Shown here one piece after another: positions 36,555-46,582 of a DNA stretch of 64,000 nucleotides. Below the pieces are notes generated by a model, which was not told the DNA's origin, did no database searches, and was given only the letters and a program-made list of their open reading frames with translations. Positions within the stretch are counted from its first letter, which is position 1. Each line of letters opens with the position of its first letter. Source of the DNA: Streptococcus sp. Marseille-Q6470 (GTDB lineage Bacteria > Bacillota > Bacilli > Lactobacillales > Streptococcaceae); the NCBI RefSeq assembly GCF_946902905.1, contig NZ_OX336385.1, positions 310,001-374,000 of the forward strand. Direction: 5' to 3'. The position numbers and the translations under genes were made by a program.

Positions 36555-37392
36555 TGAGGTCTTCCAATGTATCTAAGGTATAGTTACCTAGTTTTCCGTC
36601 ACGAACTTCCTTAACAAAGAGATTATAGAAACGATCGTAATCATCCCGGAAACCAAGGATACGTGTCATATCGATGATGATTTCAGGAGCTTCATCGTCC
36701 AGATTCATTTGTTTAAAACGTTCTTGAAGCTTTTCAGGATAATGCGTTTTAAAGTAATTGAGACCGAAAATCGTTACCTCATCCATTGGAAGTAACTGAT
36801 CCTTGATTGCTCCCGTAAGCGCAAGTTTGAGTGCAACAGTTTCATCTTCAAATTTTGGCCAAAGAATCCCTGGAGTATCCAAGATTTCCAAATCTTTATT
36901 GGTTTTAAGCCATTGTTGGCCTTTTGTCACACCAGGCTTGTTTCCAACTACAGCAATTTTCTTACCCGCTAAACGGTTCATCAGAGTCGATTTACCAGCG
37001 TTTGGAATCCCGATAATCATGGTACGCAAGGTCTCAATTTGAATACCACGTTCTTTTTGACGAGCAATCTTATCTGCCATGAGTTTCTTAGCAGCATCCG
37101 TTACTACTTTTACTGTTATTTGTTCCTTAGAGTTGATAGCAAGTGTCTGAATACCTTGTGATTCAAAGTGCTGACGCCACTCTTTTGTTAATGCTGGGTC
37201 TGCAAGGTCTGCTTTGTTTAGAATCAATAGTCTTGGTTTGTCCCCGATGATTTTAGTCAGCATCGGATTTTGACTAGACAAGGGCAAACGTGCATCTACT
37301 AAAACTGTCACAAAATCAACAAATTTTAAATTTTCCTGAACCTGACGACGTGCCTTAGACATGTGTCCGGGAAACCATTGAATAGTTGCCAT
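36541..37392 (-). CDS. rbgA: Ribosome biogenesis GTPase RbgA (YlqF)
   Basis: This circularly permuted GTPase is needed for late 50S subunit assembly. The 283 residues show the permuted order: G4 NKAD at 59-62 comes before G1 GIPNAGKST (128-136), followed by G2/G3 ([19 protein letters not shown]). First gene of the rbgA-rnhB-clc unit. Its promoter is seen at about 37449-37477. Confidence 0.96.
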   Translation of the reverse strand: MATIQWFPGHMSKARRQVQENLKFVDFVTVLVDARLPLSSQNPMLTKIIGDKPRLLILNKADLADPALTKEWRQHFESQGIQTLAINSKEQITVKVVTDAAKKLMADKIARQKERGIQIETLRTMIIGIPNAGKSTLMNRLAGKKIAVVGNKPGVTKGQQWLKTNKDLEILDTPGILWPKFEDETVALKLALTGAIKDQLLPMDEVTIFGLNYFKTHYPEKLQERFKQMNLDDEAPEIIIDMTRILGFRDDYDRFYNLFVKEVRDGKLGNYTLDTLEDLNDND

Positions 37393-37448
37393 TTTATTTC
37401 CTTTTCTTCATACAAACTTGTTCTATTAAACATAGATGATTACTGACT

Positions 37449-37477
37449 ATTTTACCATATTTTGGCTATTTTTGCAG
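37449..37477 (-). promoter_or_regulatory. Promoter of rbgA
   Basis: On the minus strand, CTGCAA, 17-bp spacer and TAAAAT (37449-37454) with TGG just before it (extended -10). Confidence 0.6.
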
Positions 37478-37493
37478 TTGAATGATATCTCAA

Positions 37494-37515
37494 TAAAAGG
37501 GAAATCCCCCTTTAC
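37494..37515 (-). terminator. Terminator of the relQ-nadK-rluD-pta operon
   Basis: On the minus strand AAAGGG pairs with CCCTTTT after a 6-nt loop, followed by TATT. A modest hairpin about 30 bp beyond the pta stop. Confidence 0.5.
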
Positions 37516-37541
37516 CCAAGAGGAAAAGAGGGATAAAATTC

Positions 37542-38516
37542 TTATTGATGAACAGCTTGTGCTGCTGTGATTAGAGTTAATTTGTAAACATCGTCAGAGT
37601 TACATCCGCGAGAAAGGTCGTTTACAGGTTTGTTAAGACCTTGCAAAACAGGTCCAACTGCAGCAAATCCACCGAGACGTTCAGCCATCTTGTAACCGAT
37701 ATTACCTGCTTCAATACCTGGGAAGATAAAGACATTAGCTTGTCCAGCTACATTACTTCCAGGTGCTTTAAGAGCTGCAGTTTCTGGAACAAAAGCAGCG
37801 TCAAATTGCAATTCGCCATCAATTTCAAGGTCTGGACGAAGCTCATGAGCGATTTTTGTTGCTTCAACAACCTTATCGACACTTTCACCAAAGCCTGATC
37901 CCTTAGTTGAATAGCTAAGCATAGCAATCTTAGGTTCGATACCAAACATCTTAGCTGTGATCGCTGAGTTAATCGCGATTTCAGCCAGGGCGTCAGCATC
38001 TGGATTGATGTTTATAGCACAGTCACCGAACAAGTAACGTTCAGTTCCACGAACCATAAGGAAGGCACCTGATGTACGGCTCACATTCGGACGAGTCTTA
38101 ATGATTTGAAGAGCTGGACGAACTGTTGAAGCTGTAGAGTGGATTGCACCTGAAACCATACCATCTACTAAGCCCATATAGACTAACATTACACCAAAGT
38201 AGTTAACATCATTGACAAGCACTTCTCTCGCTTCTTCTTCTGTCATCTTTCCTTTACGACGTTCAACAAGCGCAGCTACCATTTCTTCAAATTGTGGGTA
38301 GTGTTCTGGATCAATGATTTCGTAACCTTCTGTAATTCCTTCGATTTCTAGATAGATTTTAATCTTGTCAGGGTTTCCTAGGAGAACTGGGATAACTTCT
38401 GTTTCTTTTACCAAACGCTTGGTTGCTTGAAGGATACGTGGTTCTTCACCTTCAGGTAGAACGATGCGTGCATTTTTACCAACTAGGTTGGCTTTCAAAC
38501 TTTCAAAAACTTCCAT
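37542..38516 (-). CDS. pta: Phosphate acetyltransferase
   Basis: It converts acetyl-CoA and phosphate to acetyl phosphate, which acetate kinase then uses to make ATP. The 324 residues show the Pta pattern (VLPEGEEPRILQA, SGAIHSTASTVRPALQIIKT, FLMVRGTERYLFGDCAININPDADALAEIA, PVLQGLNKPVNDLSRG). Last gene of a four-gene operon, 15 bp after rluD. Acetyl phosphate can phosphorylate response regulators, which would link it to relQ-type stress signalling in the same operon (inference). Confidence 0.96.
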   Translation of the reverse strand: MEVFESLKANLVGKNARIVLPEGEEPRILQATKRLVKETEVIPVLLGNPDKIKIYLEIEGITEGYEIIDPEHYPQFEEMVAALVERRKGKMTEEEAREVLVNDVNYFGVMLVYMGLVDGMVSGAIHSTASTVRPALQIIKTRPNVSRTSGAFLMVRGTERYLFGDCAININPDADALAEIAINSAITAKMFGIEPKIAMLSYSTKGSGFGESVDKVVEATKIAHELRPDLEIDGELQFDAAFVPETAALKAPGSNVAGQANVFIFPGIEAGNIGYKMAERLGGFAAVGPVLQGLNKPVNDLSRGCNSDDVYKLTLITAAQAVHQ

Positions 38517-38531
38517 GAGTTTTGACTCCTT

Positions 38532-39431
38532 TTAAGATAAATTATTATTTGATAACTGTGTAATAAGTGTGTCGAAATCATCCGGCAGTGGGCATTCTAG
38601 CTCTAACTGTTCTTCTAAGAATGGATGATAGAACGATAAGTAATGGCAATGAAGCGCTTGACGCTCTATGCCGTGGTCTAAACTTCCACCATAAAGGTCA
38701 TCTCCGAGCAATGGAAATCCAATATGCGAGAAATGAACCCGAATCTGGTGGGTTCTTCCAGTGTGTAGACGTATATCAACTAAGTGAATATTCCCATAAG
38801 ATGCCACGATTTGATAGGAAGTATGCGCATATTTCCCACCTTTTGCGACCCGTCTAGTGATGATGGAATCTTCATCTCGAGCTATTGGTGCTATGATTTC
38901 TCCCTGAGGTTCCAGATACCCATTTCCCTTGACTAAAGCGAAATACCGCTTTTCAATTGCTTTTTTTTGCAACTGCTTGTCTAATCTGGCGTGTGCATAG
39001 CCATGTTTAGCAAAAAGCATCAAACCAGAGGTATCTCGATCAAGCCGAGTCACGATATGAACCTGTTGATTCTCATAATTCTGATTTACATAATAACCCT
39101 TTATAAAGTTTGCAATCGTATTGGAATGATTGACGCTAGGTATTGACGCAACCCCAAAAGGTTTGTTTATAACCAAGAAGTGATCATCTTCAAAGAGAAT
39201 CTCTAGAGGATAATCAATTGCTTCCAGAGTCTCAAAACCCTCCTCTGGAGGAATGTCAATGACAACTTCATCTCCAATATCTAGAAGATAGGTTGCATTC
39301 TGCGGATGTCCATTCACTCGAATATCACCGCCTCGAAACTTAATCTTGGCAAGTAAACCTTTAGAAACTTCATGTCTTTTCAGAAAAGTTTTGACCTTGA
39401 CATGTTCGTCGGCAATAAACTGAAACCTCAT
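38532..39431 (-). CDS. RluD/RluA-family pseudouridine synthase
   Basis: The 299 residues contain an N-terminal S4-like segment (about 1-65) and the catalytic domain with the nucleophile D131 in [13 protein letters not shown]. Also seen are [12 protein letters not shown] and [10 protein letters not shown]. The exact RNA target (23S or other) cannot be deduced. Overlaps the nadK stop by 4 bp. Confidence 0.92.
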   Translation of the reverse strand: MRFQFIADEHVKVKTFLKRHEVSKGLLAKIKFRGGDIRVNGHPQNATYLLDIGDEVVIDIPPEEGFETLEAIDYPLEILFEDDHFLVINKPFGVASIPSVNHSNTIANFIKGYYVNQNYENQQVHIVTRLDRDTSGLMLFAKHGYAHARLDKQLQKKAIEKRYFALVKGNGYLEPQGEIIAPIARDEDSIITRRVAKGGKYAHTSYQIVASYGNIHLVDIRLHTGRTHQIRVHFSHIGFPLLGDDLYGGSLDHGIERQALHCHYLSFYHPFLEEQLELECPLPDDFDTLITQLSNNNLS

Positions 39432-40246
39432 TCGTCCACCTCACCAATAAAGGCATCTTTGACACGATTCCAAAAACTGGTGTGGCTCGGCGTGGCTACA
39501 AAATGAATCTTGTGGTGATCAATCTGATACTCTATTTTCTCAATATTTCGGAAAGAATAAATACTATTATCGATTGAGATTGTGTGATAGTCATTTCGAG
39601 TCGGTATCAATTCAATCTTGTCTTTTTTAGGAACAATAATTGATGAACCAAGTGTGCGGTAGATTCGGTTGTTCAAACTAGCAATTTCAGCTAATTGCAA
39701 GGCTTCTATAGTCGGATGAAGGACTGCTCCACCGAGGGATTTATTATATGCAGTACTTCCAGTCGGCGTTGAAACTGTTAGGCCATCACCACGAAAGCGT
39801 TCGAAGGGAACATGGTTAATAATGACATCAGCAACCATAGTTCGATCCGCTCGACGAATGCTAGCTTCATTTAATGCTCGGAAAGACTTGACTTCACCAT
39901 TTTCGAGAAATATTTTGACACTTAAGAGTGGATAAGAAACTTGAGCTCCATTATCCAACTGTAAATTTGTAACCAATTGGTCCAACTCAAAATCACGATA
40001 ATCCGTATAAAAACCTAAATGTCCTGTATGAACCCCAACAAAACGAACCTTATCCAGTTGGTTTTCATACTTATGAAAAGCAGACAACAACATCCCATCT
40101 CCACCAATAGAGACAACGATATCTGGATTTTTATCATTTAGGATAAAATTATTCTTTTTTAATCGTTCTTTTAATTCGAATAGAACTTTCTGACTCTGAG
40201 GCTTACGGTTGGCAATTAGGTCAATTCGTTTACCTATATTCTTCAT
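39428..40246 (-). CDS. nadK: NAD kinase
   Basis: It phosphorylates NAD+ to NADP+. The 272 residues include the GGDGM motif (48-52) and [15 protein letters not shown]. The ATG at 40246 matches the pneumococcal protein start; an in-frame GTG at 40258 with AGGA upstream is an alternative that adds four residues. It overlaps the relQ 3' end by 17 bp, so translation is coupled. Conserved order relQ-nadK-rluD-pta as in other streptococci. Confidence 0.94.
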   Translation of the reverse strand: MKNIGKRIDLIANRKPQSQKVLFELKERLKKNNFILNDKNPDIVVSIGGDGMLLSAFHKYENQLDKVRFVGVHTGHLGFYTDYRDFELDQLVTNLQLDNGAQVSYPLLSVKIFLENGEVKSFRALNEASIRRADRTMVADVIINHVPFERFRGDGLTVSTPTGSTAYNKSLGGAVLHPTIEALQLAEIASLNNRIYRTLGSSIIVPKKDKIELIPTRNDYHTISIDNSIYSFRNIEKIEYQIDHHKIHFVATPSHTSFWNRVKDAFIGEVDE

Positions 40247-40901
40247 CGGTATCGTCACTGTTTCCTACCCCGTCATTTAATTTTCTGTGCAAAGGATCAA
40301 AGAGCGCTTGTGCTTCCTGAATATCAGCACGTATTTTACTCATTTCTTCGTCTAGCTGATGTGAAATTCTGGCTGTAATTTCAAGTCGTTCCTTGATTTC
40401 CTCTGGGAAATCTCCTTGATATTTATAATTGAGAGAATGCTCGATTGTAGCCCAAAAGTTCATAGCCAAGGTACGAATTTGAATCTCAACTAGAATGGTT
40501 TTTGCACCGTAAATGGTATCAACCGTATACTCAATAATCACATGGTAAGAACGATAACCCGATGCCTTTCGATGAGTAATATAATCACGTTCTTGAACAA
40601 CTCTCATATCCTGTCTTTTACGAAGAATAGAAACAACCTCGTTTACGTCGTCTACGAATTGAACCATGACACGTAAACCTGCAATATCTTGCAAATCTTG
40701 TTCGAGTGTATCGTAGCCAATACCCCGGCGTGCCATTTTTTCTTTGATACTTTCAATCGGTTTCACCCGACCTGTGACAAACTCAATGGGAGAATGGCGG
40801 TTTTGTTTTCTATATTGTTTTCGAATTCCTCGGAGTTTTATTTTTAGCTCTCCGACAGCTTGAATGTAAGGATCTAAAAATTCTTCCCATTCTGTAATCA
40901 T
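40230..40901 (-). CDS. relQ: Small alarmone synthetase RelQ
   Basis: This short RelA/SpoT-type (p)ppGpp synthetase has no hydrolase or regulatory domains. The 223 residues show the synthetase motifs [41 protein letters not shown] and [23 protein letters not shown]. It makes (p)ppGpp without ribosome association. First gene of its operon, transcribed divergently from the CYTH gene. Confidence 0.95.
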   Translation of the reverse strand: MITEWEEFLDPYIQAVGELKIKLRGIRKQYRKQNRHSPIEFVTGRVKPIESIKEKMARRGIGYDTLEQDLQDIAGLRVMVQFVDDVNEVVSILRKRQDMRVVQERDYITHRKASGYRSYHVIIEYTVDTIYGAKTILVEIQIRTLAMNFWATIEHSLNYKYQGDFPEEIKERLEITARISHQLDEEMSKIRADIQEAQALFDPLHRKLNDGVGNSDDTDEEYR

Positions 40902-41034
40902 ATAACTATTACATCCAATTCTTTAAGCAGTTTCATTCATCTAGTTTTTGATTTTCTCATGAAAATCATATACAATAAATACAATGCTTATTATACCATA
41001 AATCGCTTTCAAATATAAAGAAAAGGTTGTAAAA

Positions 41035-41604
41035 ATGAAACATTTAGAAATAGAAATGAAAACACTTCTCAGTGAAGAAGAATATAATCGATTGCTAGCT
41101 CAATTTTCAGAAGTCACTCCTGTTACACAAAAAAATTACTACCTAGATACGCCTGATTTTTACCTTCGCCAACATAAAATCGCTATGCGCATTCGTACGT
41201 TTGATACAAGCGCCGAACTGACTATTAAGATTCCTCAAGAAGTCGGAAATATGGAATACAACCAATCCCTTACTCTTGAGGAAGCTAAATATTGTCTTGA
41301 AAATTGTAAACTTCCTCAGGGGATGATTCTAGAAGAATTAACTAGCCGTGGACTTTCATCAAGTGGTTGGGTGGTTTTAGGTTGCCTAACTACTGTTCGT
41401 TACGAAAAAGAAACAGCTATTGGACTCATGGCGCTTGATCAAAGCAACTACTTCGATATTGTAGATCATGAACTAGAGCTAGAAGTTGAAAATGGTGACC
41501 AAGGAAGTCTTGATTTTCAGGAGTTTTTACAGGTAAATGAGATCCAATACAAGAAAGCACCTTCAAAATTAGTGAGATTTATAGAAAATATGAAAAATAA
41601 CTGA
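41035..41604 (+). CDS. CYTH-domain protein (triphosphate tunnel metalloenzyme)
   Basis: This 189-residue protein carries the ExExK signature (E5, E7, K9) and many charged residues placed along beta strands, as in inorganic triphosphatases and thiamine triphosphatases. Bacterial members mostly hydrolyse tripolyphosphate or (d)NTP-like substrates. It is divergent from relQ across 133 bp; a functional link with alarmone metabolism is tempting but unproven. Confidence 0.88.
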   Translation: MKHLEIEMKTLLSEEEYNRLLAQFSEVTPVTQKNYYLDTPDFYLRQHKIAMRIRTFDTSAELTIKIPQEVGNMEYNQSLTLEEAKYCLENCKLPQGMILEELTSRGLSSSGWVVLGCLTTVRYEKETAIGLMALDQSNYFDIVDHELELEVENGDQGSLDFQEFLQVNEIQYKKAPSKLVRFIENMKNN

Positions 41605-41620
41605 AATAATCTTCTTTTTT

Positions 41621-41629
41621 TGATAAAAT
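41621..41629 (+). promoter_or_regulatory. Extended -10 promoter of prs
   Basis: TGATAAAAT lies 98 bp upstream of the prs ATG. The leader between them contains an AT-rich stem (GTGAAA...TTTCAC, 41656-41693) of unknown meaning. Confidence 0.5.
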
Positions 41630-41726
41630 AGAAGAGATAAAAAATAATAGAATCTGTGAAAGAAAACACTTTCCTTTAAAAATGTTTTTTCACCGATTTA
41701 CTTAGTTTATAGAGGACGGTTTATCA

Positions 41727-42677
41727 ATGTCAGATACAAAAAATATGAAGCTTTTTTCTCTTTCATCCAATCATGAAATAGCTCAAAAGATTGCAGATGC
41801 TGCAGGTGTTCCACTAGGAAAATTATCATCACGACAATTCTCCGATGGTGAAATCCAGGTTAATATCGAAGAAAGTGTTCGTGGATATGATGTTTATATC
41901 ATCCAATCAACAAGCTACCCTGTAAATAACCACTTGATGGAACTATTAATCATGGTTGATGCCTGTGTTCGTGCTAGTGCAAATACCATTAACGTTGTGC
42001 TTCCATACTTTGGTTATGCTCGTCAAGACCGTATTGCTTCTTCTCGAGAACCTCTTACGGCTAAACTTGTTGCAAATATGTTAGTAAAAGCTGGGGTTAG
42101 CCGTGTATTGACACTGGACCTTCATGCTGTTCAGGTACAAGGTTTCTTTGATATTCCTGTAGATAACCTCTATACAATTCCGCTATTTGCAAAACACTAC
42201 ATTGATAAAGGTTTAACTGGTCCAGATGTGGTTGTTGTTAGCCCTAAAAACTCAGGTGTAAAACGTGCTCGTAGCCTTGCTGAATACCTTGATGCTCCGA
42301 TTGCTATCATTGACTATGCTCAAGATGATTCTGAACGTAGCCAAGGTTACATTATCGGAGAGGTTGAAGGCAAGAAAGCAATCTTAATCGATGACATTCT
42401 TAATACAGGCCGTACTTTCTCTGAAGCTGCTAAAATTTTGGAACGCGATGGTGCTACTGAAATTTACGCGGTATCCAGCCATGGATTGTTCGTCAACGGT
42501 GCTGCAGAGTTGTTGGATACAGCTAATATCAAGGAAGTCTTGGTTACAGATTCTGTATTGACAGAAAGTAAAAAACCTAAGAATGTACAATATATTACCG
42601 CAAGCGAACTAATTGGTGATGCCATGGTTCGTATTCATGAAAGAAAACCAGTTAGTCCACTATTTAAATTTAAATAG
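41727..42677 (+). CDS. prs: Ribose-phosphate pyrophosphokinase
   Basis: It makes PRPP for nucleotide, His and Trp synthesis. The 316 residues have the class I pattern: [34 protein letters not shown] and the PRPP-binding loop [23 protein letters not shown]. Followed at 15 bp by a cysteine desulfurase, an arrangement I remember from pneumococcus. Confidence 0.97.
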   Translation: MSDTKNMKLFSLSSNHEIAQKIADAAGVPLGKLSSRQFSDGEIQVNIEESVRGYDVYIIQSTSYPVNNHLMELLIMVDACVRASANTINVVLPYFGYARQDRIASSREPLTAKLVANMLVKAGVSRVLTLDLHAVQVQGFFDIPVDNLYTIPLFAKHYIDKGLTGPDVVVVSPKNSGVKRARSLAEYLDAPIAIIDYAQDDSERSQGYIIGEVEGKKAILIDDILNTGRTFSEAAKILERDGATEIYAVSSHGLFVNGAAELLDTANIKEVLVTDSVLTESKKPKNVQYITASELIGDAMVRIHERKPVSPLFKFK

Positions 42678-42692
42678 AAATTAGGTGAGTTT

Positions 42693-43808
42693 TTGATTTA
42701 TTTAGATAATGCTGCTACGACACCCATGTCATCTGCAGCTATCTCAGCAATGACTCAAGTCATGCAGGAGACTTATGGCAATCCTTCTAGCATTCATGGT
42801 CATGGGCGTCAAGCAGGAAAATTATTACGTGAAGCCCGTCAAGAGTTAGCAGGTTTATTAGGCACAAAGCCCCAACACATTTTCTTCACTTCTGGTGGTA
42901 CAGAAAGTAATAATACAGCTATTATCGGCTACTGTCTTCGTCATCAAAATCGCGGAAAACACATTATTACTACTGCTATCGAGCATCACGCTGTACTTGA
43001 ACCGATTGAATATCTTGTGGAAAATTTTGGGTTTGAAGTGACTATTTTAAAACCCGACAATCAAGAAATCACTGCAGATCAAGTCAAAAATGCACTGCGT
43101 GAAGATACTATTCTCGTTTCAACTATGTATGTTAACAATGAAACAGGTACTCTTTTACCAATCGCTGAAATTGGTCAGATTTTAAAAGTCCATTCAGCTG
43201 CTTATCATGTAGATGCTGTTCAAGCTGTCGGGAAGCTAGAAATTCTTCCTGAAGAACTAGGAATAGATTTCCTCAGTGCTTCTGCTCATAAATTTCACGG
43301 TCCAAAGGGTATCGGTTTCCTATACGCTGCTTCTACAGATTTTGATTCTTACCTACATGGTGGAGATCAAGAACAGAAAAAAAGAGCAGGGACAGAAAAC
43401 CTTCCCGCAATTATAGGTATGGTTGCAGCTCTTAAGGACGATATAGATCATCTAGAGACTAACTTTAATAAAGTTCAAAAACTACAGAAAGTTTTTCTAA
43501 CTGAAATGGCTGGATCAACCTATTATCTCAATCAAGGTAAAGAGCAACTCCCTTATGTCCTAAATATCGGATTTCCGGGACAACGAAATGATCTGCTACT
43601 ACTTCGCATGGATCTAGAAGGCATTTCTATTTCAACAGGTTCAGCATGTACCGCTGGTATTGTTCAGGTTAGTCATGTTCTTCAGGCTTTTTATGGAGAA
43701 GACTCGCCTCGCTTACACGAGTCTGTTCGCGTCAGCATTTCACCTCAAAATACAGAACAAGAAATGATAACTCTTGCTAAAACTCTTAAAAATATCATCG
43801 GAGGATAA
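42693..43808 (+). CDS. Cysteine desulfurase (NifS/IscS type)
   Basis: This PLP enzyme releases sulfur from cysteine as persulfide for Fe-S clusters or tRNA thiolation. The 371 residues have the PLP lysine K200 (SAHKFHGPKG) and the active-site cysteine C319 (STGSACTAG). The start is TTG at 42693, supported by GGTGAG just upstream and by the pneumococcal N-terminus. It may serve tRNA modification (with a ThiI or MnmA protein elsewhere) because no scaffold gene follows. Confidence 0.94.
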   Translation: MIYLDNAATTPMSSAAISAMTQVMQETYGNPSSIHGHGRQAGKLLREARQELAGLLGTKPQHIFFTSGGTESNNTAIIGYCLRHQNRGKHIITTAIEHHAVLEPIEYLVENFGFEVTILKPDNQEITADQVKNALREDTILVSTMYVNNETGTLLPIAEIGQILKVHSAAYHVDAVQAVGKLEILPEELGIDFLSASAHKFHGPKGIGFLYAASTDFDSYLHGGDQEQKKRAGTENLPAIIGMVAALKDDIDHLETNFNKVQKLQKVFLTEMAGSTYYLNQGKEQLPYVLNIGFPGQRNDLLLLRMDLEGISISTGSACTAGIVQVSHVLQAFYGEDSPRLHESVRVSISPQNTEQEMITLAKTLKNIIGG

Positions 43809-43813
43809 ACTTA

Positions 43814-44161
43814 ATGGCATTTGAACAAACGATTAAACTAAAAAATTGTCGTTACGATTACACACTTAGCCCAACTGTTAAAAAATTTACACTTAAAGAT
43901 AATACTTTTTTTGAAACTAAAGTTGGTAACTATGAATTAACACGTCTTCTTGAAAAAGTACCAAATAGTGGAGATGGATTCCAACTTAAGATTATCATTA
44001 ACAAAGACTTAACAGGTGCAAAAATCAATATTACTGATAAATTTGGTCTACGTTTAGTTGATATCTTCAAATCAGAAGAAACTCATATCCACCAAGAGAA
44101 ATTCTACTTCTTGATGGATAGTCTTGTTGAGCGTGGCGTATTTACAAAAAGTGAAAGATAG
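43814..44161 (+). CDS. DUF1831 family protein
   Basis: This 115-residue small soluble protein follows the cysteine desulfurase by 5 bp. Its sequence fits the DUF1831 family of lactic acid bacteria. Function unknown; the constant position after a NifS-type gene suggests a helper role in sulfur transfer (inference). Confidence 0.8.
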   Translation: MAFEQTIKLKNCRYDYTLSPTVKKFTLKDNTFFETKVGNYELTRLLEKVPNSGDGFQLKIIINKDLTGAKINITDKFGLRLVDIFKSEETHIHQEKFYFLMDSLVERGVFTKSER

Positions 44162-44170
44162 AAGGTCATT

Positions 44171-44386
44171 ATGTTTCGATTAACTTATAAAGATGCCTAT
44201 CAAGTAGAGCGAGTGCAAGAATATGAAGACTATGAAGCTCTTATGCTCTCTCTATCGGGTTGTGTAACTCTCCCTGATACTACTCATATTACTTCATTAA
44301 CACATGATGGAGTTGAAATCTATCAAGGACTCCTAGGTAACCTCTACCGCTTTTTAAGGACTTACCACGAAACCAAGATAAACTAA
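44171..44386 (+). CDS. DUF4649 family small protein
   Basis: This 71-residue protein lies 9 bp after the DUF1831 gene and fits the DUF4649 family by length and context. It has no membrane segment or cysteine pair of note (one Cys). Function unknown. A terminator ends the unit. Confidence 0.75.
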   Translation: MFRLTYKDAYQVERVQEYEDYEALMLSLSGCVTLPDTTHITSLTHDGVEIYQGLLGNLYRFLRTYHETKIN

Positions 44387-44408
44387 GATTTTTTCTTAGT
44401 TTTTTTTC
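44381..44408 (+). terminator. Terminator of the prs-desulfurase unit
   Basis: AACTAAGA pairs with TCTTAGTT and is followed by seven T. It overlaps the end of the last gene. Confidence 0.88.
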
Positions 44409-44412
44409 GTTA

Positions 44413-44430
44413 TTGTTGCAATTTTCACAA
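44413..44430 (+). promoter_or_regulatory. Probable Rex operator in the rex promoter
   Basis: TTGTTGC-AATT-TTCACAA matches the Rex consensus TTGTGAA-N4-TTCACAA with one perfect half. It overlaps the -35 and spacer of the rex promoter, as expected for negative autoregulation. Confidence 0.6.
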
Positions 44431-44444
44431 GCTTTCTATAAAAT
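44416..44444 (+). promoter_or_regulatory. Promoter of rex
   Basis: TTGCAA (44416-44421), 17-bp spacer, TAAAAT (44439-44444). Confidence 0.75.
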
Positions 44445-44468
44445 AGTAGATAGAAAGGTTGTGATTTT

Positions 44469-45110
44469 GTGAAAGAAAAACAGTCTGCTATTCCTAAAGC
44501 AACAGCAAAGAGACTTTCTCTCTATTACCGTATTTTTAAAAGATTTAATGCCGAGAAAATTGAAAGAGCTAATTCCAAACAAATTGCAGAAGCAATTGGA
44601 ATTGATTCTGCCACTGTTCGTCGTGACTTCTCTTACTTTGGCGAACTTGGACGTCGTGGATTTGGCTATGATGTCAAAAAGCTCATGAACTTTTTCGCTG
44701 ATCTTTTAAATGATAATTCTATTACCAATGTTATGCTTGTGGGTATTGGAAATATGGGACATGCCCTCCTCCACTACCGCTTTCATGAGCGCAACAAAAT
44801 GAAAATTATCATGGCTTTTGACCTAGATGATCATCCAGAGGTTGGTACCAAAACACCCGACGGTGTTCCAATCTATGGAATCTCTCAAATAAAGGACAAA
44901 ATTAAGGATAGTGATGTTAAAACTGCTATTCTTACTGTTCCTAGTGTTAAATCTCAAGAAGTTGCGGAACTTTTGGTTAATGCTGGTATCAAAGGTATCC
45001 TCAGTTTTTCTCCTGTTCACCTACATCTTCCTAAAGACGTAGTTGTTCAGTATGTCGATCTTACTAGCGAACTTCAAACCCTCCTCTATTTCATGCGAAA
45101 AGAGGATTAG
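44469..45110 (+). CDS. rex: Redox-sensing transcriptional repressor Rex
   Basis: This NADH-responsive repressor controls fermentative and redox genes. The 213 residues have an N-terminal winged-helix domain ([23 protein letters not shown]) and a Rossmann domain with [13 protein letters not shown]. The start is GTG at 44469, preceded by GAAAGG. A self-operator is visible in the promoter. The following glutamine amidotransferase gene starts 15 bp after rex. Confidence 0.96.
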   Translation: MKEKQSAIPKATAKRLSLYYRIFKRFNAEKIERANSKQIAEAIGIDSATVRRDFSYFGELGRRGFGYDVKKLMNFFADLLNDNSITNVMLVGIGNMGHALLHYRFHERNKMKIIMAFDLDDHPEVGTKTPDGVPIYGISQIKDKIKDSDVKTAILTVPSVKSQEVAELLVNAGIKGILSFSPVHLHLPKDVVVQYVDLTSELQTLLYFMRKED

Positions 45111-45125
45111 AAAGCGAATTGATTT

Positions 45126-45815
45126 ATGAAAAAACCAGTTATTGGGATTACAGGAAATGAAACCCCGCATCCAGATGATGATCTTATGATGAGTTATGCT
45201 GCCAAAGGCTTTGTTGAAGGAGTTAAGGAAGCTGGAGGTATCCCCATTATCCTACCAATTGGTGATGAAGAAATGGCTGGTTACTACATCAGCCTAATTG
45301 ATAAACTCATACTAACAGGTGGGCAAAATGTTGACCCAAAATTCTATGGTGAACCTAAATCTATCGATAGTGATGACTACCATCTTCAAAGAGACATTTT
45401 TGAACTAGCACTCATCAAAGAGGCCATCAAACAAAAGAAACCGATTTTCTCTGTCTGTCGTGGCACTCAACTCTTTAATGTAGCTATGGGGGGATCTCTC
45501 TATCAAGAGATTGAGGATCATTGGCAAGATACTTCTGCTGAGTATACAACTCAGAGACTGGTTACTGAACCGGATACGATTCTCCGAGAAATATATGGGG
45601 AAATTTCTCATATCAACTCTTTTCATCATCAAAGTATTAAGGATCTAGCTCCGAATCTAAAGGTTGTAGCTCACGATCCTAAAGATGGTATTATCGAAGC
45701 TGTTACAACTACAGACGGCTTCCCTTATCTTGGTGTTCAATGGCATCCAGAATTCCTTTTTGAAAATCGTCCTAAGGATAAAGAACTCTTTAACTATGTT
45801 GTGAATAAATTGTAA
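45126..45815 (+). CDS. Class I glutamine amidotransferase-like / peptidase C26 protein
   Basis: This 229-residue protein resembles gamma-glutamyl-GABA hydrolase PuuD. The triad is visible as C111 (FSVCRGTQLF), His and Glu (GVQWHPEF). In PuuD-type enzymes the substrate is a gamma-glutamyl amide; here it is unknown. Probably co-transcribed with rex, as in pneumococcus. It ends in a shared terminator with radC. Confidence 0.9.
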   Translation: MKKPVIGITGNETPHPDDDLMMSYAAKGFVEGVKEAGGIPIILPIGDEEMAGYYISLIDKLILTGGQNVDPKFYGEPKSIDSDDYHLQRDIFELALIKEAIKQKKPIFSVCRGTQLFNVAMGGSLYQEIEDHWQDTSAEYTTQRLVTEPDTILREIYGEISHINSFHHQSIKDLAPNLKVVAHDPKDGIIEAVTTTDGFPYLGVQWHPEFLFENRPKDKELFNYVVNKL

Positions 45816-45842
45816 AACCTGTATCATATACAGGTTTTTTAT
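45815..45842. terminator. Bidirectional terminator between the amidotransferase gene and radC
   Basis: AAAACCTGTAT pairs with ATACAGGTTTT around a 3-nt loop. It overlaps the ends of both convergent genes. Confidence 0.9.
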
Positions 45843-46519
45843 ATCATATCCGTCTTCTCACGATAACTAAAATAATCAGAATGAGAGACAATTAAATGGT
45901 CCAATAAGACCAATCCCATTAATTCGCAGGCTTCTTTAACAAGCTTTGTAACATGGTCATCATTGGGGCTAGGAACTACTGCTCCTGATGGATGATTATG
46001 AACCAGAATCACAGATGTTGCCATATGCTTCAAAGCGTAGTGGAGAATTTCCCTGGGTTCAGCAATGCTTCTCGTGGCAGACCCGATAAAAATAGTCTGC
46101 TGGTGAATGATTTGATTTTGAGTATTCAGATAGAGCGCCACTAGGTGCTCTTGTTTTTTATCTCCAAGCTCAGACTGCATCTTTTTAGCTAATTTACGAC
46201 TGCTAAGAATACTCTCCATTTCCACTGTTTCCCTTTTATGGATACGGTAGCCTAATTCAATAACGGCTTGTAATTCGATAGCCTTTACACGTCCAATACC
46301 CGATAGAGTCTGCAATTCCTGTAGACTCATTCTTTTGAGGTCAGTTAAACAAGTCAGCTGATTTAAGACCTTCTGTGCTATTTCAAAAACATTGGCCTGT
46401 TTTGTGCCTGTCCTTAGTAATATTGCCAGTAATTCTTGGTTGCTGAGCGCTTCTACTCCTTCTTTTACTAATCTCTCTCTTGGTAAAAGTGAATCTTCTT
46501 GAAATGAAATACTATACAT
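45839..46519 (-). CDS. radC: RadC family JAMM-motif protein
   Basis: The 226 residues match pneumococcal RadC. An N-terminal helix-hairpin-helix ([13 protein letters not shown]) precedes a MPN/JAMM domain with HNHPSG and later Asp. Despite its name the role in repair is doubtful; in pneumococcus radC mutants were reported normal in repair and transformation. The ATG at 46519 was chosen over the GTG at 46534 because GAGGAGG lies 6 nt upstream of it. Confidence 0.94.
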   Translation of the reverse strand: MYSISFQEDSLLPRERLVKEGVEALSNQELLAILLRTGTKQANVFEIAQKVLNQLTCLTDLKRMSLQELQTLSGIGRVKAIELQAVIELGYRIHKRETVEMESILSSRKLAKKMQSELGDKKQEHLVALYLNTQNQIIHQQTIFIGSATRSIAEPREILHYALKHMATSVILVHNHPSGAVVPSPNDDHVTKLVKEACELMGLVLLDHLIVSHSDYFSYREKTDMI

Positions 46520-46582
46520 AAAAATCCTCCTCACTTTATTATTCGTGAGAAGGATGCTTAATTAGATAAAAACTAGATATTT

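Noticed and set aside
41656..41693. Terminator or riboswitch in the prs leader
   Set aside because: There is one AT-rich stem but its T-run is inside the stem; no conserved signature recognised.
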